Positions 1 through 10,975 of a DNA stretch of 64,000 bases are shown in pieces (the stretch's first letter is position 1; every line of letters starts with the position of its first letter). The notes beneath the pieces were generated by a model. The model saw nothing but the letters and a program-made list of their open reading frames with translations. It did no database searches and had not been told where the DNA came from. A program made the position numbers and the translations under genes. The stretch comes from Atherinomorus stipes (Eukaryota > Chordata > Actinopteri > Atheriniformes > Atherinidae): NCBI GenBank assembly GCA_023101725.1, contig JALJCO010007048.1:186001-250000 (forward strand), written 5' to 3'.

Positions 1-172
1 TAAATCATATCAACTAGAATGTTAGCCATCTTTTCTTCATTACGATTGATACAAAGTTCTACATCCTTTAACAAACAATGCCACAGAGATGGCAAAAGAG
101 ACAGCCTAGCTCAGCTGCATAAATGTGGATACCATTCATTAAAAGATATATTTTGAATATGGATGGTTATAA

Positions 173-214
173 TGTACATATATATGTGTGTGTGTATATA
201 TGTATGTATGTAGT
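173..214. repeat. TA/TG/TATG microsatellite
   Basis: An imperfect simple repeat that passes from TA through GT to TATG units. The sequence shows it directly. No function is implied. Confidence 0.85.
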
Positions 215-437
215 ATATTCCTCCACCTGCAACTAGTTTTCCAGACAATCCTGGGTAAACCCTCTTCTCAACACAAACATGTGTTCGGTCCAGCTCGTCT
301 TTTGTCTTTTTGGATGGATAAAACTGTAGATGTTGTATCATAATTCCTGTGTTCACAGGTCTTACAGTACATTTATGGAAGAGTTGCATCTTGTCTTGGA
401 GGACTTCAGTGGCTTTGTATTCTCTTCACAGTGTGAC

Positions 438-476
438 GAGAGGACATGATGAGAGGACATGATGAGAGGACATGAT
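438..476. repeat. 13-bp tandem repeat, 3 perfect copies
   Basis: The unit gagaggacatgat is present three times head to tail without a mismatch (438-450, 451-463, 464-476). It is a short minisatellite and likely to vary in copy number between individuals. Confidence 0.9.
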
Positions 477-717
477 GTCCAACCAGTGATTCCTGCTCCA
501 GAAACCATGCCATGGATGGAGGTTGCTGCTTTTATTTTTGAGAGTATACCATTAGCAGTTATGTCTAGATTTTGTGTGTTTTTTAAACAGTAGTTTAACA
601 GAAATTGTTTTTATTATTTAACACTTGGCTTCTTATTTTTTAATGTGTAGCACTTTAAGATCTGTCTTACAAATGGAAAGTACTGTATAATTTTTTACTA
701 TTACTATTATTATCAAT

Positions 718-848
718 AGTGTTGGCCCTGCGACAGACCGGCGAGCTGTCCAGGTGTACCCCGCCTCTCGCCTGATAACAGCTGGGATAGGCTCCAGCAA
801 CTCCTGCGACCCTGAAATGGATAAGCGGTACAGAAAAGGACTGACTGA
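718..848 (+). repeat. SINE-like 3' tail, 5' truncated
   Basis: This matches, block for block, the 3' part of the fuller element at 5297-5656: the 'ggccctgcgacagac' block, the 'taccccgcctctc' block, the 'gctccagcaa' block and the 'ggataagcggtacagaaaa' end followed by tgactgac. The tRNA-like head is absent. The family is a common teleost interspersed repeat; I leave its exact name open. Confidence 0.8.
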
Positions 849-3531
849 CTTTTATTATGAGTAGTAGTAGAATTGCTATTAAACTGATAGACAACCACTC
901 GTTTCCATCTTTTGTCACCATAGAAACACGAACATCTCATCCACTTTCTACACATTCCCTCTCCATCTCTGTGAGGCTGCATCGTAAAGTTATTTTATAT
1001 AATTAAATGTTTAGTTGCATAATGTTTATTTGAAAAGCTGTTTTGAGTTTGAAAACCTGCCGTTAATGTTGTCATTTATTACATTATTCAGAAAATTATA
1101 ATTCAGATTATTTTACTATAGCTTTCTGACTACAACAATGAACAGTGTTACTGATGTATTTACTCAGTTCACGCAGCAAATCATGAAATATGGTAAATAT
1201 GATGTACTAATATAATAATAGGGTCCTCCATAGAGGAGAGGAATGGATTTTAAGTCATCACTCAGAGCATCTGCATTGTTTTTCCCCAAGTCATTGAGAT
1301 CAGCTCTGTCATTCAGCTCATTTTCCATCTAACACCAGGGAGTGACCTCCACAGCTGAAGTGTTGGATCAAATCTTTTTTCGGACAGAAACATGTGACTG
1401 TAAGGGTGTAGATCTGGGGTAAACTCAAGCAGGGCAGGAACCTCTGGAACACCAGGAGGCCGAGGTGTAGCACATCCGTGCTAGCATGCAAAGAAACCCA
1501 CGACACAGCTTTAACGCGGCTGTTCGTGTTGTTTTTTCCTCTCTCTCTTGTGTGCAATGTTATAATCCACTACAGACACGATTACATTGATCAGTGTATT
1601 GTAGGCTATCAACTAATTATTCTTCATCATTAAATATAAATGTAAATGTATTCAGAGATGTACTTACAGATTCGCGTCTCTTGAAATCACCAGTCACGTC
1701 ACAGTTTAACATTTAAACTGTGATAAATGTCACGGGTGCTTAAAAAAAAACCAAGCTCTATTTATTTATAGCTCTTTTTAAGGTTTCTGCTTGAAAATCA
1801 CATACCCAAAATGAATAGAGTATATCTCTGCATCTACAAGGTCTATTTGAGTAATTTTGGTGTCATAATAAAGGGAACACTTGGGACTTTTGTTCAAGTG
1901 TGTAAGACAGAATTTCTGTTAGTCATGCTAAGTAAGCGGTTGTTTATGTTTGTATTCTTTGTCTGCTGGTTCACTGAGTTTTTGTCGTAGAGGAATAATA
2001 GTGATACTGTTGAAATCGTCAGGATCTTAGCTTTCATATGATATGCTGTTTGTTTGTCTACCATGAAGTTTCAGAGAGGTAGCGATGGAAATGTGCAGAG
2101 TGGGTGGACGCTCTGACCTTATTTAGATTTTGATATAACATTAATATGCTTGGTGTATGTTAAAATGACTTATATGTGCTTGTAGCAGAGTTTCTCCTGT
2201 TTAATTTGATGTATGGTATGGCTACATTGCTACATAAAGGCTACAATACAAAGTCAGTGCAGTAATCAATAAACATAAATAGTCAATATTTCAGGAAAAT
2301 CGTGAGGATAATCTACGTTTTTGTGCCACTTCCTGCCTGAATCCGTTCAACCCACAGACAGCGCGGTGGTGTTTATGAACTTTTTAAGGCTGCATGAACC
2401 ACATGACCGCCTGTCGCCGAGTTCAAAGTGTGTCGTAACTCTCAAACTTACTGGCGCTGGGGCTTGGGGTCAAGCTTAGGCCCAAGCCAGGGCATAGGCT
2501 GGGGCTCATGCGGGGGCCAATGGGCACGGTCTCATGGGTTTCCTCAAACGAACTAGACTTTACTTGAACGATCTGGATTCTCGCAGCAGGGGTTCGACAA
2601 CTCTGTGCAGTCTCATGGTTGTTTTCTGAAACATTTTGAGCACAAAACCGTCTTCATCACGCTGTGACACAAATAGAAAGAGTCGGCAACCCCCCGCCCC
2701 CCTTGTGTTAAGCGTTCCGGACTTTGCAATCGTGCAGACGGCCTCTTCCGACCGTTGCGTTCTGACAACTACTCCGGACTTTTGGCGCGGTCGCATGGTC
2801 CAAAACATACAGATGTAATCCCTTTTCTGGACTTGAAAACGTTTTAATCATGACAGAAGTGTCCATGTGACCCTACCCACAGGCTCAGGCCTGGACTGAG
2901 GCTCACGCTGGCCTACTGACTCCACAGGGGAACTGTTCCCTTACCAGATCCAACACTGACACAGACACTAAATGCTGCTCATGATCTAAAAGTTGAAAGA
3001 TTATCTAAAAGAATGAACCCTACAGGGATCCCAGGTTCACAAGGTCTAAACTAATGTTACCCTTGTGACCTTTGTTTGTCTCTGTTATCTCCCTTCTTGA
3101 TAAACTACTGGTTAGTGGTGTTTTTGAAAAAAGGTCAATCAGTTAAAACAACTTAAATCTACTCTATAATGAACATGCTGCTGCTTATCTGTGCCGATAG
3201 AGATTCAAAGAGTATTAGATGTGTGCATCATCCTCCTCCAGACTGCATGGTGACTCACTGCTCTGCGCCCAAGCATCAAAACCGAGAGCTGTCAGATGTC
3301 ACCACCCAGGTTTCCGTCCAGACCCCCAGCTTACTGCAAAATGACTGCGTTTTCCATCTACTGCTGAAAATGAGAGTGGACTTAGAGTGAAGAAAACACA
3401 GTGGTTGAAATACGGAACTGAGGAAACCTGGTCTCCGTATAAAACTGCAGTATGCTATGTTTTGTCCCTCCAATAGAATCTTCCCAATGAAGCGTCATTC
3501 TGAGTTTACTAGTGGTTCCCAGTAGTTCTAA
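849..3531. other. Intergenic, no gene seen
   Basis: No exon-like open frame with splice signals or family similarity. A perfect hairpin lies at 1700-1722 and a GC-rich hairpin at 2461-2488 (ggcttggg / cccaagcc, 12-nt loop). The 2690-2780 stretch is richer in GC and CpG than its surroundings. Nothing else recognised. Confidence 0.45.
1700..1722. other. Perfect 10-bp hairpin
   Basis: cacagtttaa at 1700-1709 is the exact reverse complement of ttaaactgtg at 1713-1722, with a 3-nt loop. It could be the centre of a small foldback element. No role is evident. Confidence 0.7.
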
Positions 3532-4112
3532 GGGTGCATTCACAAAGTTTTTTTGATTCGAATCAGTCCGTTTGCTCGGAAAGTCCGCTTCGTTAGGGGA
3601 GTTGTGAATGTGCAAACGGACTCTGATCCGGAACAAACAACCGGACTCGGTCCGCCTGCAAACGCAGGTCTCGGTCCGATTCAAGTGAACCAAAGACAGG
3701 AAGTGGACTACAAATTGCATCGGCATTGTGGGTCAAACGTCGGACGACGTGGGTCAACGCCACGACAACAAACACACGTGAGGGACTGCAGTACTTATAA
3801 GCTGGCTCGTGGTCAGACGTGGAGTTACGAGAAAGTAAAAGCTTTAATTGATATTTGATCTGATGAACGCATATCCAGCTCCTCGTACAAAAATAATGTC
3901 GCTTAGTGGAGGGAACAGAAGTTCTGAGAACCTTCTTCCTACGGTGAATCCGAAAGCAGCACCACCTGAGATTCTCATTTTTGGCCCGTTTGGCTCGTTT
4001 GGCAATAGTGCAACATGAACGCAATCTCGGTCTGGAAGACCACCCCCGCCCCCAACCGAACCGAGTCCCCAAACGGACCGAGACTCGCGGACTATGCTTT
4101 CTGAATGTGCCC
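3532..4112. mobile_element. PIF/Harbinger-like MITE (TAA target duplication)
   Basis: The ends are inverted repeats: gggtgcattcacaaag at the left and ctttctgaatgtgccc at the right. Both sides are flanked by TAA (3529-3531 and 4113-4115), the three-base duplication that PIF/Harbinger transposases make. The interior is rich in CpG and in repeated 'ggtccg/cggacc' words. Open frames on both strands here have no transposase motif, so this is a non-autonomous copy about 581 bp long. The class assignment is inferred from the termini and duplication. Confidence 0.7.
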
Positions 4113-4115
4113 TAA

Positions 4116-5044
4116 AAGTAGTGGGAGGCAGCACCTTCAGTTATCAAACCCCTCGCTTGGGAACCAGCTCCCAGTTTGGCTTCAGGAAGCAGGTACCCTC
4201 TTTAACTTTAGGATTAAGCTGTACGGTAGAGAGGATGCCCACTTGATAAAGCTTCTAATCAGGGTTGGCTTGCATGACCGCCCTTTAGGTTCATAAATAG
4301 GTACGTCCATTTCATACATCGCTGCCCCCATACTGTACTTTCATGCAACCTTCTGTTAGCATGGTTGTCAGCCATCACATCCACCAGGGGGCAGTGCAAA
4401 GTTCAGAGTTCACCTTCGAGTTTCAGACATCAGTAAACATGGAGGTAATAGAGGAGATCATGATGATGTTCATTCTCAGGAGACATCAAATGAGTCTGCG
4501 CAGTTCCTTGTGCCTCCTCCTCCTTCTTTGTACCTTTTGTGAGTTGCACATCAGCTGTACTGATCTTCCTTGCTCCCGTGATTTCCAGTGGTACTGCTCC
4601 ATTTGGTCCATTAGGACGTCCACAAAGGACCCAAAAATATACCAAATCACACATTCAGTATGCAGAAGACGGAGGAAATGTTCTGTATCCGTTGTTTGGG
4701 CAGCATGAATGGGCCTTCAGCCATCCTTTTACTACCACTATGCACTTTCTTCTCTTCCCTCTTTATTTTTATCACATTATTGCTCATAACATTGTTGATA
4801 AGAGGTGGATGATTGAGTTCCCTCGCTGACTCTGATGCAAATGATTGTTAGTTTAAAACTCATGCATATTTTCCTTCATCATTTTATTTTTTACCTGCGA
4901 CTTGCAATTCCCAAATTTTCTCAATTTTTCCACTCATTGTAAATAAACATGGTAAAGTTTAGATCAGGTATTTGTGATAACTCATAATTACAGAATAATT
5001 TATCAGTGTTGTTTAATGTTTTTATGGATATTGTGATCATATCG
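4116..5044. other. Intergenic, no gene seen
   Basis: Several open frames of 60-120 codons overlap on both strands but none has a recognisable domain or splice pattern. The 4980-5044 part (with repeated atcgatat) may be an old hAT-type end fragment whose partner is gatagccctaa near 5956. Confidence 0.4.
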
Positions 5045-5052
5045 ATATATAT

Positions 5053-5253
5053 CAGGGTTACTGAATTTGGTCCTATGAGGGCCCCAATCCAGCGAGTTTT
5101 CCATCCGTCCCTGCTCTCACACACCTGACTGCAATTAAATAGATCCATAGCCAGTCAAGCTCTGCACAATGACTCATTAACTTATGGTGGAGCACGGAGA
5201 CATGGAAAACCTGATGGATTGTGGCCCTCATAGGACAGAATTGAGTAACCCTG
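5053..5253. mobile_element. hAT-type MITE (outermost of a nest)
   Basis: Long inverted arms begin cagggttactgaatttgg at 5053 and end ...gagtaaccctg at 5253; the match runs about 50 bp inward. The left flank is atatatat (5045-5052). The right 8-bp copy was split by the next element: ttat at 5254-5257 and atat after 5942. Joined as ttatatat it matches the left flank at 7 of 8 bases. hAT elements make 8-bp duplications, so both arm and duplication fit. Confidence 0.8.
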
Positions 5254-5257
5254 TTAT

Positions 5258-5934
5258 TAGGGGTGGGAAAAAATATCGATACACTGAAATATTGCAGTCT
5301 CACAGTAAGAAGGTCACTGGTTCGATTCCCAGCTGGGGAGGGGGTTTGAACAATTCCAACTGTGGCCTTCCTGTGTGGAGTTTGCATGTTCTCCCCGTGT
5401 ACGCGTGGGTTCTCTCCGGGTACTCCGGCTTCCTCCCACCATCCAAAGACATGCATGTTAGGTTAATTGATCACTCTAAATTGCCCCTAGGAATGAATGT
5501 GAGCGTGAATGGTTGTCTGTCTCTCTGTGTCGGCCCTGCGACAGACTGGCGACCTGTCCAGGGTGTACCCCGCCTCTCACCTGATAATAGCTGGGATTGG
5601 CTCCAGCAACCCCCGCGACCCTGAACAGGATAAGCGGTACAGAAAATGACTGACTGACTGAAACATTGCAATATTTTCATATGCCGATATCATGTTGATA
5701 TTTAAAAACGCAATATCGATCTATTTTACAAACAAAATTCACAAAATTTCGTCATTCTGTTATGAAATCTCGTGGGTTTTCATGAAATCTCATGAGATTT
5801 CAAAACAGAACAATGAAATCTCACAAGATTTCGTTGGTAATATAGACTGATACCAGGTTTTTAAATATCAATATGAAATCGGCATATGAAAATATTTCAA
5901 TATTTTAGTGTATCAATATTTTTTCGCACCCCTA
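5258..5934. mobile_element. hAT-type MITE with inserted SINE
   Basis: Termini are taggggtgggaaaaaatat at the left and atattttttcgcaccccta at the right; the inverted similarity continues through 'cgatacactgaaatatt'. Target duplications are cctgttat (5250-5257) and catcttat (5935-5942), 6 of 8 matching. It landed across the right edge of the preceding MITE. The 360-bp SINE at 5297-5656 interrupts its left arm, so the element proper is only about 300 bp. Confidence 0.8.
5297..5656 (+). repeat. tRNA-like SINE, 5' truncated
   Basis: The element starts just upstream of ggttcgattcc (near 5321), which matches the RNA polymerase III B-box consensus; the A box is missing. A body with 'ctccggcttcctcccacc' and 'taccccgcctctc' blocks and a tgactgactg tail follow. 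Flanking direct repeats actgaaatattgca (5283-5296) and actgaaacattgca (5657-5670) agree at 13 of 14 bases, as expected for LINE-assisted insertion. The 718-848 copy shares its tail. Confidence 0.8.
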
Positions 5935-5942
5935 CATCTTAT

Positions 5943-7404
5943 ATATCAGTAAAATCAGATGTTGTGATAGCCCTAATTCAGGAGTTTAAGGGTTAACAAA
6001 AAGTATATGTGCCGTCACAGGTTACAGATTTTGATAGAAATGGGTTCAGTCTGCATGATGTAATCAGTAATGTGCATTGTTTTCTTTGGTGAGCCCGGAC
6101 AACGTTGGCAAAGATCAGCTCAGCTCCTCCTCCAGGCTTTCTAAGCAGTGGTGGAGCCACTTTTATACATGGGGGGCCATGGGCCAGACTCCTCTCCAAC
6201 ACTGCTGTGATAACTGTGGTGACATCAGACAGACGTGAGAAATAAAACATCTTTACATCAATAATCTGAATCACCAGGTGGAAATATCTGCAACAGGTTC
6301 AGATATACAGGTATACAAAACCACCAACCTATGGTATCGTCTTGATTTCAGTGATTTTGAGTGGTTTAATGGTAACTGGCCCCAGCTAGGTGTGCTTGGC
6401 AAAGAAGATCCTCTGAAAATGCCTCAGGCTGCTGTGTCACCTTTAGTACCACAAATGCACACCCAGACCCTGTGTTAAATTTTTTTTCGGCTTCCTACCC
6501 AGAAGAAAGAGTTAGCCTGACGAGCAATGTTTGTTATTCCACTTGCCCAAAACACCTACTACCGCTCACCATTAAACTACTCAAAATCGCTGAAATCAAG
6601 AGGATACCAGTCAGCGCCGAAAATATGTTTGTCTGCAGGCTTTCAGTCGTTGTTGGGTGGTGGTGTTTTGTCGAAATATTCCAGTTGAGCGTAGATAATG
6701 CTCTGTGAAAAACGCCGGTTTAACATGGGCTTCATTGGCAGAGTCGCACTCCTTTCCCCCACATCCGGAACGGATGTGACGTATTTGGGGCGTATCCAAT
6801 TTTGCGGTGTGTATCTATGCTCCTGTGGAGCCATGAGGGAGGGGGAGGGCCTTCGTGGTATTGGACGTGCTCTGTGTTAGCAACCGTTCTGGCAGCCATG
6901 TTGGTTTCCACAGGAGATTCTGGGATTTCTCAAATATGCGTGAATGAGTCAAAGTAACCCCCGGGGCATGTTTCAAGGGGAGGGAATGACATGAAAATAT
7001 CATAAAAAAGCTATAAAAAAAAAAGTCAAATTTTCAGTCAATTTTCCCTTTAAGATCTCTGTGTAAAGCGTCTCTTGTAGATGTAAACATAACACCATTG
7101 TTGAACCCATTAAAAAAAATTTTTCAAGCTAAATATGTTTTTAAGGAAATGTACTTTCATTCTGCAACCCTCCAAATGCCTTTTTTATATAAAAATGTTC
7201 CATATTTAACCTTAAACTTAGTTTCAATTTTCAAAAAATTTTTGAAATAAAAACGTTTTAACCCCCAAATAGTCAAATGCAATGATGGGTAAGACAAACT
7301 AAAGGGATTTACTAGATGCATCTTTAAAGTCAAAAACCTTTTAACTCTGTCTCACCAGAGTGAAAAAGTGTGACATAAGTGCAACAGAGCTACAGTTTTA
7401 CATA
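5943..7404. other. Intergenic; one orphan TTAA-type end near 7040
   Basis: No gene recognised. Around 7035-7052 the sequence reads attttccctttaagatc, which resembles the right terminus of the TTAA-flanked elements elsewhere in the window, but I could not find a matching left end. The 7255-7400 stretch resembles 39500-39640, so it belongs to an old dispersed repeat into which the next MITE inserted. Confidence 0.4.
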
Positions 7405-7948
7405 CAGCCGTCCTCAAAATTATTCATACCCTCCAAACAAAGAAAAGGCTAAATTCATATCAGTAATTCAAAAACAAAACAACTAAAGAAACTAATAATA
7501 AATTTTTAAAAAATTACAAAATTATGATTGAATGAAATAAAATATTGTTTCTGAATTGTGGTTGAAAATGGTCATTTTGAAAAACCAAACAAATAAAGCT
7601 GTCTTGGACACATTGGAGCATCTTTCCCATGAACAGTGGACCAACACACCTGTTAACAGGTGCAGAACGAAGTCTGTTTGAACATTACAGAAAACACCTG
7701 ATTGCAGTGATTGCCTTAAAGTGGTGCTAAACAAAATTTTAGCTTCGGAGCCCCGTTTAATTGTTTAATTGTTTTCATTTTTGTGTGCTTGTTTTTAATA
7801 TTTCTTTAGAACCACAATTTAAAATCAGTGTCAAGATTTTTATAGAATTTTTATTTATTATCACTTTTGTCAATTTCAGCTCATGTCACTGACGGCTGAT
7901 TTGTTTCTGTCTGTAATTGGAGGGTATGACTAATTTTGAGGACGACTG
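7405..7948. mobile_element. Tc1/mariner-type MITE, full length
   Basis: Inverted ends cagccgtcctcaaaattatt and its counterpart ...attttgaggacgactg lie directly inside TA dinucleotides (7403-7404 and 7949-7950), the Tc1/mariner target. Subterminal sequence 'ctccaa...ggctaaat' and the 'gaaactaaagaaactaat' block recur in the partial copies at 16663-17090 and 20480-20672. There is no transposase frame. Length about 544 bp. Confidence 0.8.
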
Positions 7949-9320
7949 TACATCTTACAAGAGCAAAGAGTTTAGTTTGTTTTTTAATCTAATATTTGAA
8001 CATATTTCATATTTGTATATGGTGTAGAGATGCAGGTGATCCTTACAGGTCTGAAAAGATGTCTCTGTCTCTGGAAAGCTGAGCAACCCCCCCCCCCACC
8101 ACCACCACCTGTCTGGCTCCTCCCCTGTGAGGTTTCTGCACCCTTTGACCACACACACGTATAAAAGTCCAGCTCCACCACTGATCGGGAGGCTTTCTCC
8201 ACTACGACCTCTCAGCAAACCGCTAAACTCAGGACATGTATATACTCAGTTTTAGCTTGATGGATTTTATTCAAAATGACAGTTTAAACTTATTTAATTA
8301 AACAACAGCTTAGTTTTTGAAGTGTTTTGTGTTGATCACATAAAACCATAAGTTGCTTTTCATACTTGACTTAATCACATTATCATCGGAAACTCAATTA
8401 CACGTCTAAATAAGCTGCACTCAAGCCTGTATTTAAACCCACTAACAAGCTGTCCTTTCTAAGTTCATGAGCAAAGCTGAGGCAGAGCAGATGCAGACAT
8501 ACATTTCCTCTTGTTCATAATCATTTCTGACAGAATTGAACCAGTGTCCAGATTAACGCGGTAGATGTGATTAATCACACTCCGCTTTAACAGTCAGTTA
8601 GAAAATTGTTGCAGATTGCTTTTCTGTTTCCTCACACACTAACACACATGCGGGCTTGTCAACCATCCAGCAAGCCAATTCCTCCTCTGAGGGAAGTCGC
8701 AAAATCATGCTCGCGCGCCCTCATCTGGTCTTTGAGGTAACTGCAGCTTTTTAACTGTTTTCTGCCGCGTCACAACAAGTTGCTGAGCAGAGTCAGTGAA
8801 AAGCAGTGGTGGACAAACAACTGTGTATGCTGCACGATTATGTATTTGCTTTACATGTTTGTTTGTTTGTTTGTTTTTCTTAATACAAGCACAAAGCAGC
8901 TTATGTGTATTAATATATTACCGTAATACATTGCTTTATGTTTAATTATGATGATCGTACATGCAGCTCTACTTATTCTGGATAAACTTGCATCTCCTTT
9001 GCTGATATAAGAAAGCGTCTAAGGTTCAGCCTGACTGTAAACAGAGCGGGTTAAACACCGGAAGAAATGTAAATTATTAACTTGGTAATATTCCGTGGAA
9101 GTCATTATGTTGCTGCTGTGCACAGCACAGTTCTCCATCATCAAAATATTCCTCAATTCAATTCTTTTATAACATGTTTGTTTCGCTTTCCAGCATATCT
9201 TCTTCTCTTTGTTGGAAATGACGGACTGACGCACCAGTGGGAGTTTGGACCGTTTTTTCCCTGATTTTCAGCGCAGCGACCTACTCACCGAGCCGTGACG
9301 CGCTCTGGAGGAGGAGTCTT
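7949..9320. other. Upstream flank of rasd1
   Basis: No gene recognised. It contains a C-run plus ACC repeat at 8087-8108 and a TTTG microsatellite near 8859-8876. The last 700 bp before the TATA-like box are non-repetitive as far as I can see and probably include rasd1 upstream regulatory DNA, but I identify no specific binding site. Confidence 0.4.
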
Positions 9321-9328
9321 CCGCGCGC

Positions 9329-9336
9329 TTAAATAC
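9329..9336 (+). promoter_or_regulatory. rasd1: TATA-like box of rasd1
   Basis: ttaaatac sits 125 bp before the start codon in a CpG-containing context, so transcription would begin near 9360. This is a position-based inference. A short upstream frame (ATG at 9348, stop at 9381-9383, 11 codons) would be in the leader only if transcription starts before 9348, which this box does not favour. Confidence 0.45.
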
Positions 9337-9460
9337 CCCGCTCCAGCATGAGATCCACAGAAACGCACCGTGGAGCTGACTGAGAAACTTCTCCGCTAAA
9401 CCACAAGCAGCTTTACGCACACAAACAGCGGAGACGCAGCCCACGCGCCGGGAAATAAAC

Positions 9461-10443
9461 ATGATTAAGAAAATGTCTCCGTCCGAGAGCGACTTTGACA
9501 TCCCAGCAAAGAACTGCTACAGGATGGTGATTCTTGGCTCCACCAAAGTTGGGAAGACAGCCATCGTGTCCCGGTTCCTGAACGGCAGGTTCGAGGAGCA
9601 GTACACGCCGACCATCGAGGACTTTCACAGGAAACTGTACAGCATCAAAGGAGACGTTTACCAGCTGGATATACTGGATACATCAGGGAACCACCCGTTC
9701 CCCGCCATGAGGAGACTTTCCATACTGACAGGTACTTGTCCACGTTTTTAACCTTATAAAAGAGTGCAAAGTTGCTTAAATCGGGGTCACTGTGCGGTTC
9801 TTGTGCGTCTTCTGCGCATAGCTGCAGGATGCATGTCGTGTTTTTACAGCAGTGCACATGCAAAGTTCTTGTTTACATCAGTTATTTACCTTTTTCTCTC
9901 CGTCTTTCTCCAGGTGACGTGTTCATCCTCGTCTTCAGTTTGGACAACCGCGACTCCTTCCAGGAGGTGCAGCGGCTCAAGCGGCAGATCTACGAGACCA
10001 AGTCGTGCCTGAAAAACAAGATCAAAGAGAACATCGACGTGCCCCTGGTCATCTGCGGGAACAAGGGCGACAGAGAGTTTCACCGGGAGGTGCAGCAGGA
10101 GGAGATCGAGCAGCTGGTGGCCGGAGACGACAAGTGCGCGTACTTCGAGATCTCCGCCAAGCGCAACGAGAACGTGGATAAGATGTTTCAGACTCTGTTC
10201 GCGTTGGCCAAACTACCTCACGAAATGAGCCCCGACCTCCACAGGAAAGTGTCGGTGCAGTACTGCGACATGCTGCACAGAAAGTCTCTGAAAAACAAGA
10301 AGATGAAGGACATTGGGGAGGCGTACGGCGTGGTGACCCCGTGCGCCCGGAGACCCAGCGTGCACAGCGACCTCATGTACATTAAAGAGAAGGCGATTGG
10401 AGGCGGGCAGGGCAAAGACAAGGAGAGATGCGTGATCAGCTAA
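9461..10443 (+). CDS. rasd1: Rasd1 (Dexras1-type) small GTPase
   Basis: Two coding exons, 9461-9731 and 9914-10443 (801 nt, 266 residues plus stop), join through a split glycine codon. RASD1 is a membrane-associated, glucocorticoid-inducible Ras-family GTPase that modulates G-protein and nNOS signalling in vertebrates. Visible motifs: P-loop GSTKVGKT at 26-33; effector region with TPTIEDFHRK at 49-58; DTSG at 73-76; NKGD at 140-143; EISAK at 169-173. The C-terminal extension is long, basic and has RRPSVHSDLMYI, a RASD hallmark. It ends CVIS, a CAAX box for farnesylation. Length is slightly below the usual mammalian protein. The start follows ggaaataaac and gives MIKKM, the family N-terminus. 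All motifs are intact, so the gene looks functional. RASD2 is less likely because the tail and length fit RASD1. Confidence 0.97.
9732..9913 (+). other. rasd1: rasd1 intron
   Basis: The 182-bp intron begins gtacttgtcc and ends ctttctccag, with a pyrimidine tract before the acceptor. It splits a Gly codon (g | gt) after the SILT segment that follows DTSG. Removing it restores the RASD frame exactly; reading through gives a stop 18 nt into the intron. Confidence 0.95.
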
Positions 10444-10975
10444 GACCGCGAGGCGCAGACTTGACATGAATCTTTGAAAGCAGACGCAGCCTGGCGCGTC
10501 AGCTTGAGACGCGACCAGCGCGGCCAGCGCAGACTCAGACTGGGGCGGAGGTTTGGAGACGCACGCGCGGGGAGCCCGCCGCCGCCGCCGCGCGCAGCAC
10601 CGACACTGACTGGACCCCCGAGTCCGCTTAAATCCGCTGCTCGAGACATTGGCCGACAATGTTAGCTTGTTCTGTCCATCAGAGCCCAACGTGTGACGTG
10701 GCTTCATGCCTTGTGAGACTCGCGCATCGATGCGTAAAATGTGTTTTGTTGACGCTATGCCTTTACAGATGCTACAGAGTCACGGCTCAGGAGGTGCAAT
10801 GTTAGGTGGAGATGTTTACATTTTGTCGTAGGTTTTATAACGGCTAAGTACACTTGAATGTTTTGTTGCAATCTGGATTATTTTTATTGTGAATGTACTA
10901 TTTATTGTCAATGTCCTTTTTTCAATTTGAGTCAGAAAATCTTAAAATTCAATAAAAAAAAAATGAAATTATGAA
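10444..10975 (+). other. rasd1: rasd1 3' untranslated region
   Basis: Sequence from the stop codon to just past the poly(A) signal. The first 220 bp are very GC- and CpG-rich (10540-10600 is nearly all G and C), then the region turns AT-rich with attta motifs near 10900 that could act as AU-rich instability elements, in keeping with an inducible transcript. The open frames on the reverse strand in the GC-rich part are composition artefacts. Confidence 0.75.
10951..10956 (+). terminator. rasd1: rasd1 poly(A) signal
   Basis: A canonical aataaa lies 508 bp after the stop, followed within 30 bp by a T-rich segment (tcctatttcttttcac) that suits a downstream element. Confidence 0.75.

Larger units (their letters stand above)
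1..716. other. Intergenic, no gene seen
   Basis: AT-rich intergenic sequence. Open frames here are short, lack splice context and match no family I know. It contains a TA/TG microsatellite and a 13-bp tandem repeat, listed separately; I see nothing else. Confidence 0.5.

Noticed and set aside
438..476. CRISPR-like repeat
   Set aside because: The copies are directly adjacent with no spacers, and the genome is eukaryotic.
3382..4134. Minus-strand frames of 96-159 codons as a gene
   Set aside because: They lie in and beside a Harbinger-like MITE, overlap in several frames and have no motif.
5321..5331. A tRNA gene because of ggttcgattcc
   Set aside because: No A box, acceptor stem or cloverleaf; it is the B box of a truncated SINE.
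9348..9383. Regulatory upstream frame of rasd1
   Set aside because: Its start lies only 12 bp after the TATA-like box, so it is probably not transcribed.
10213..10707. Antisense gene opposite rasd1 exon 2
   Set aside because: The minus-strand frame mirrors a GC-rich coding exon and 3' UTR and has no recognisable domain.
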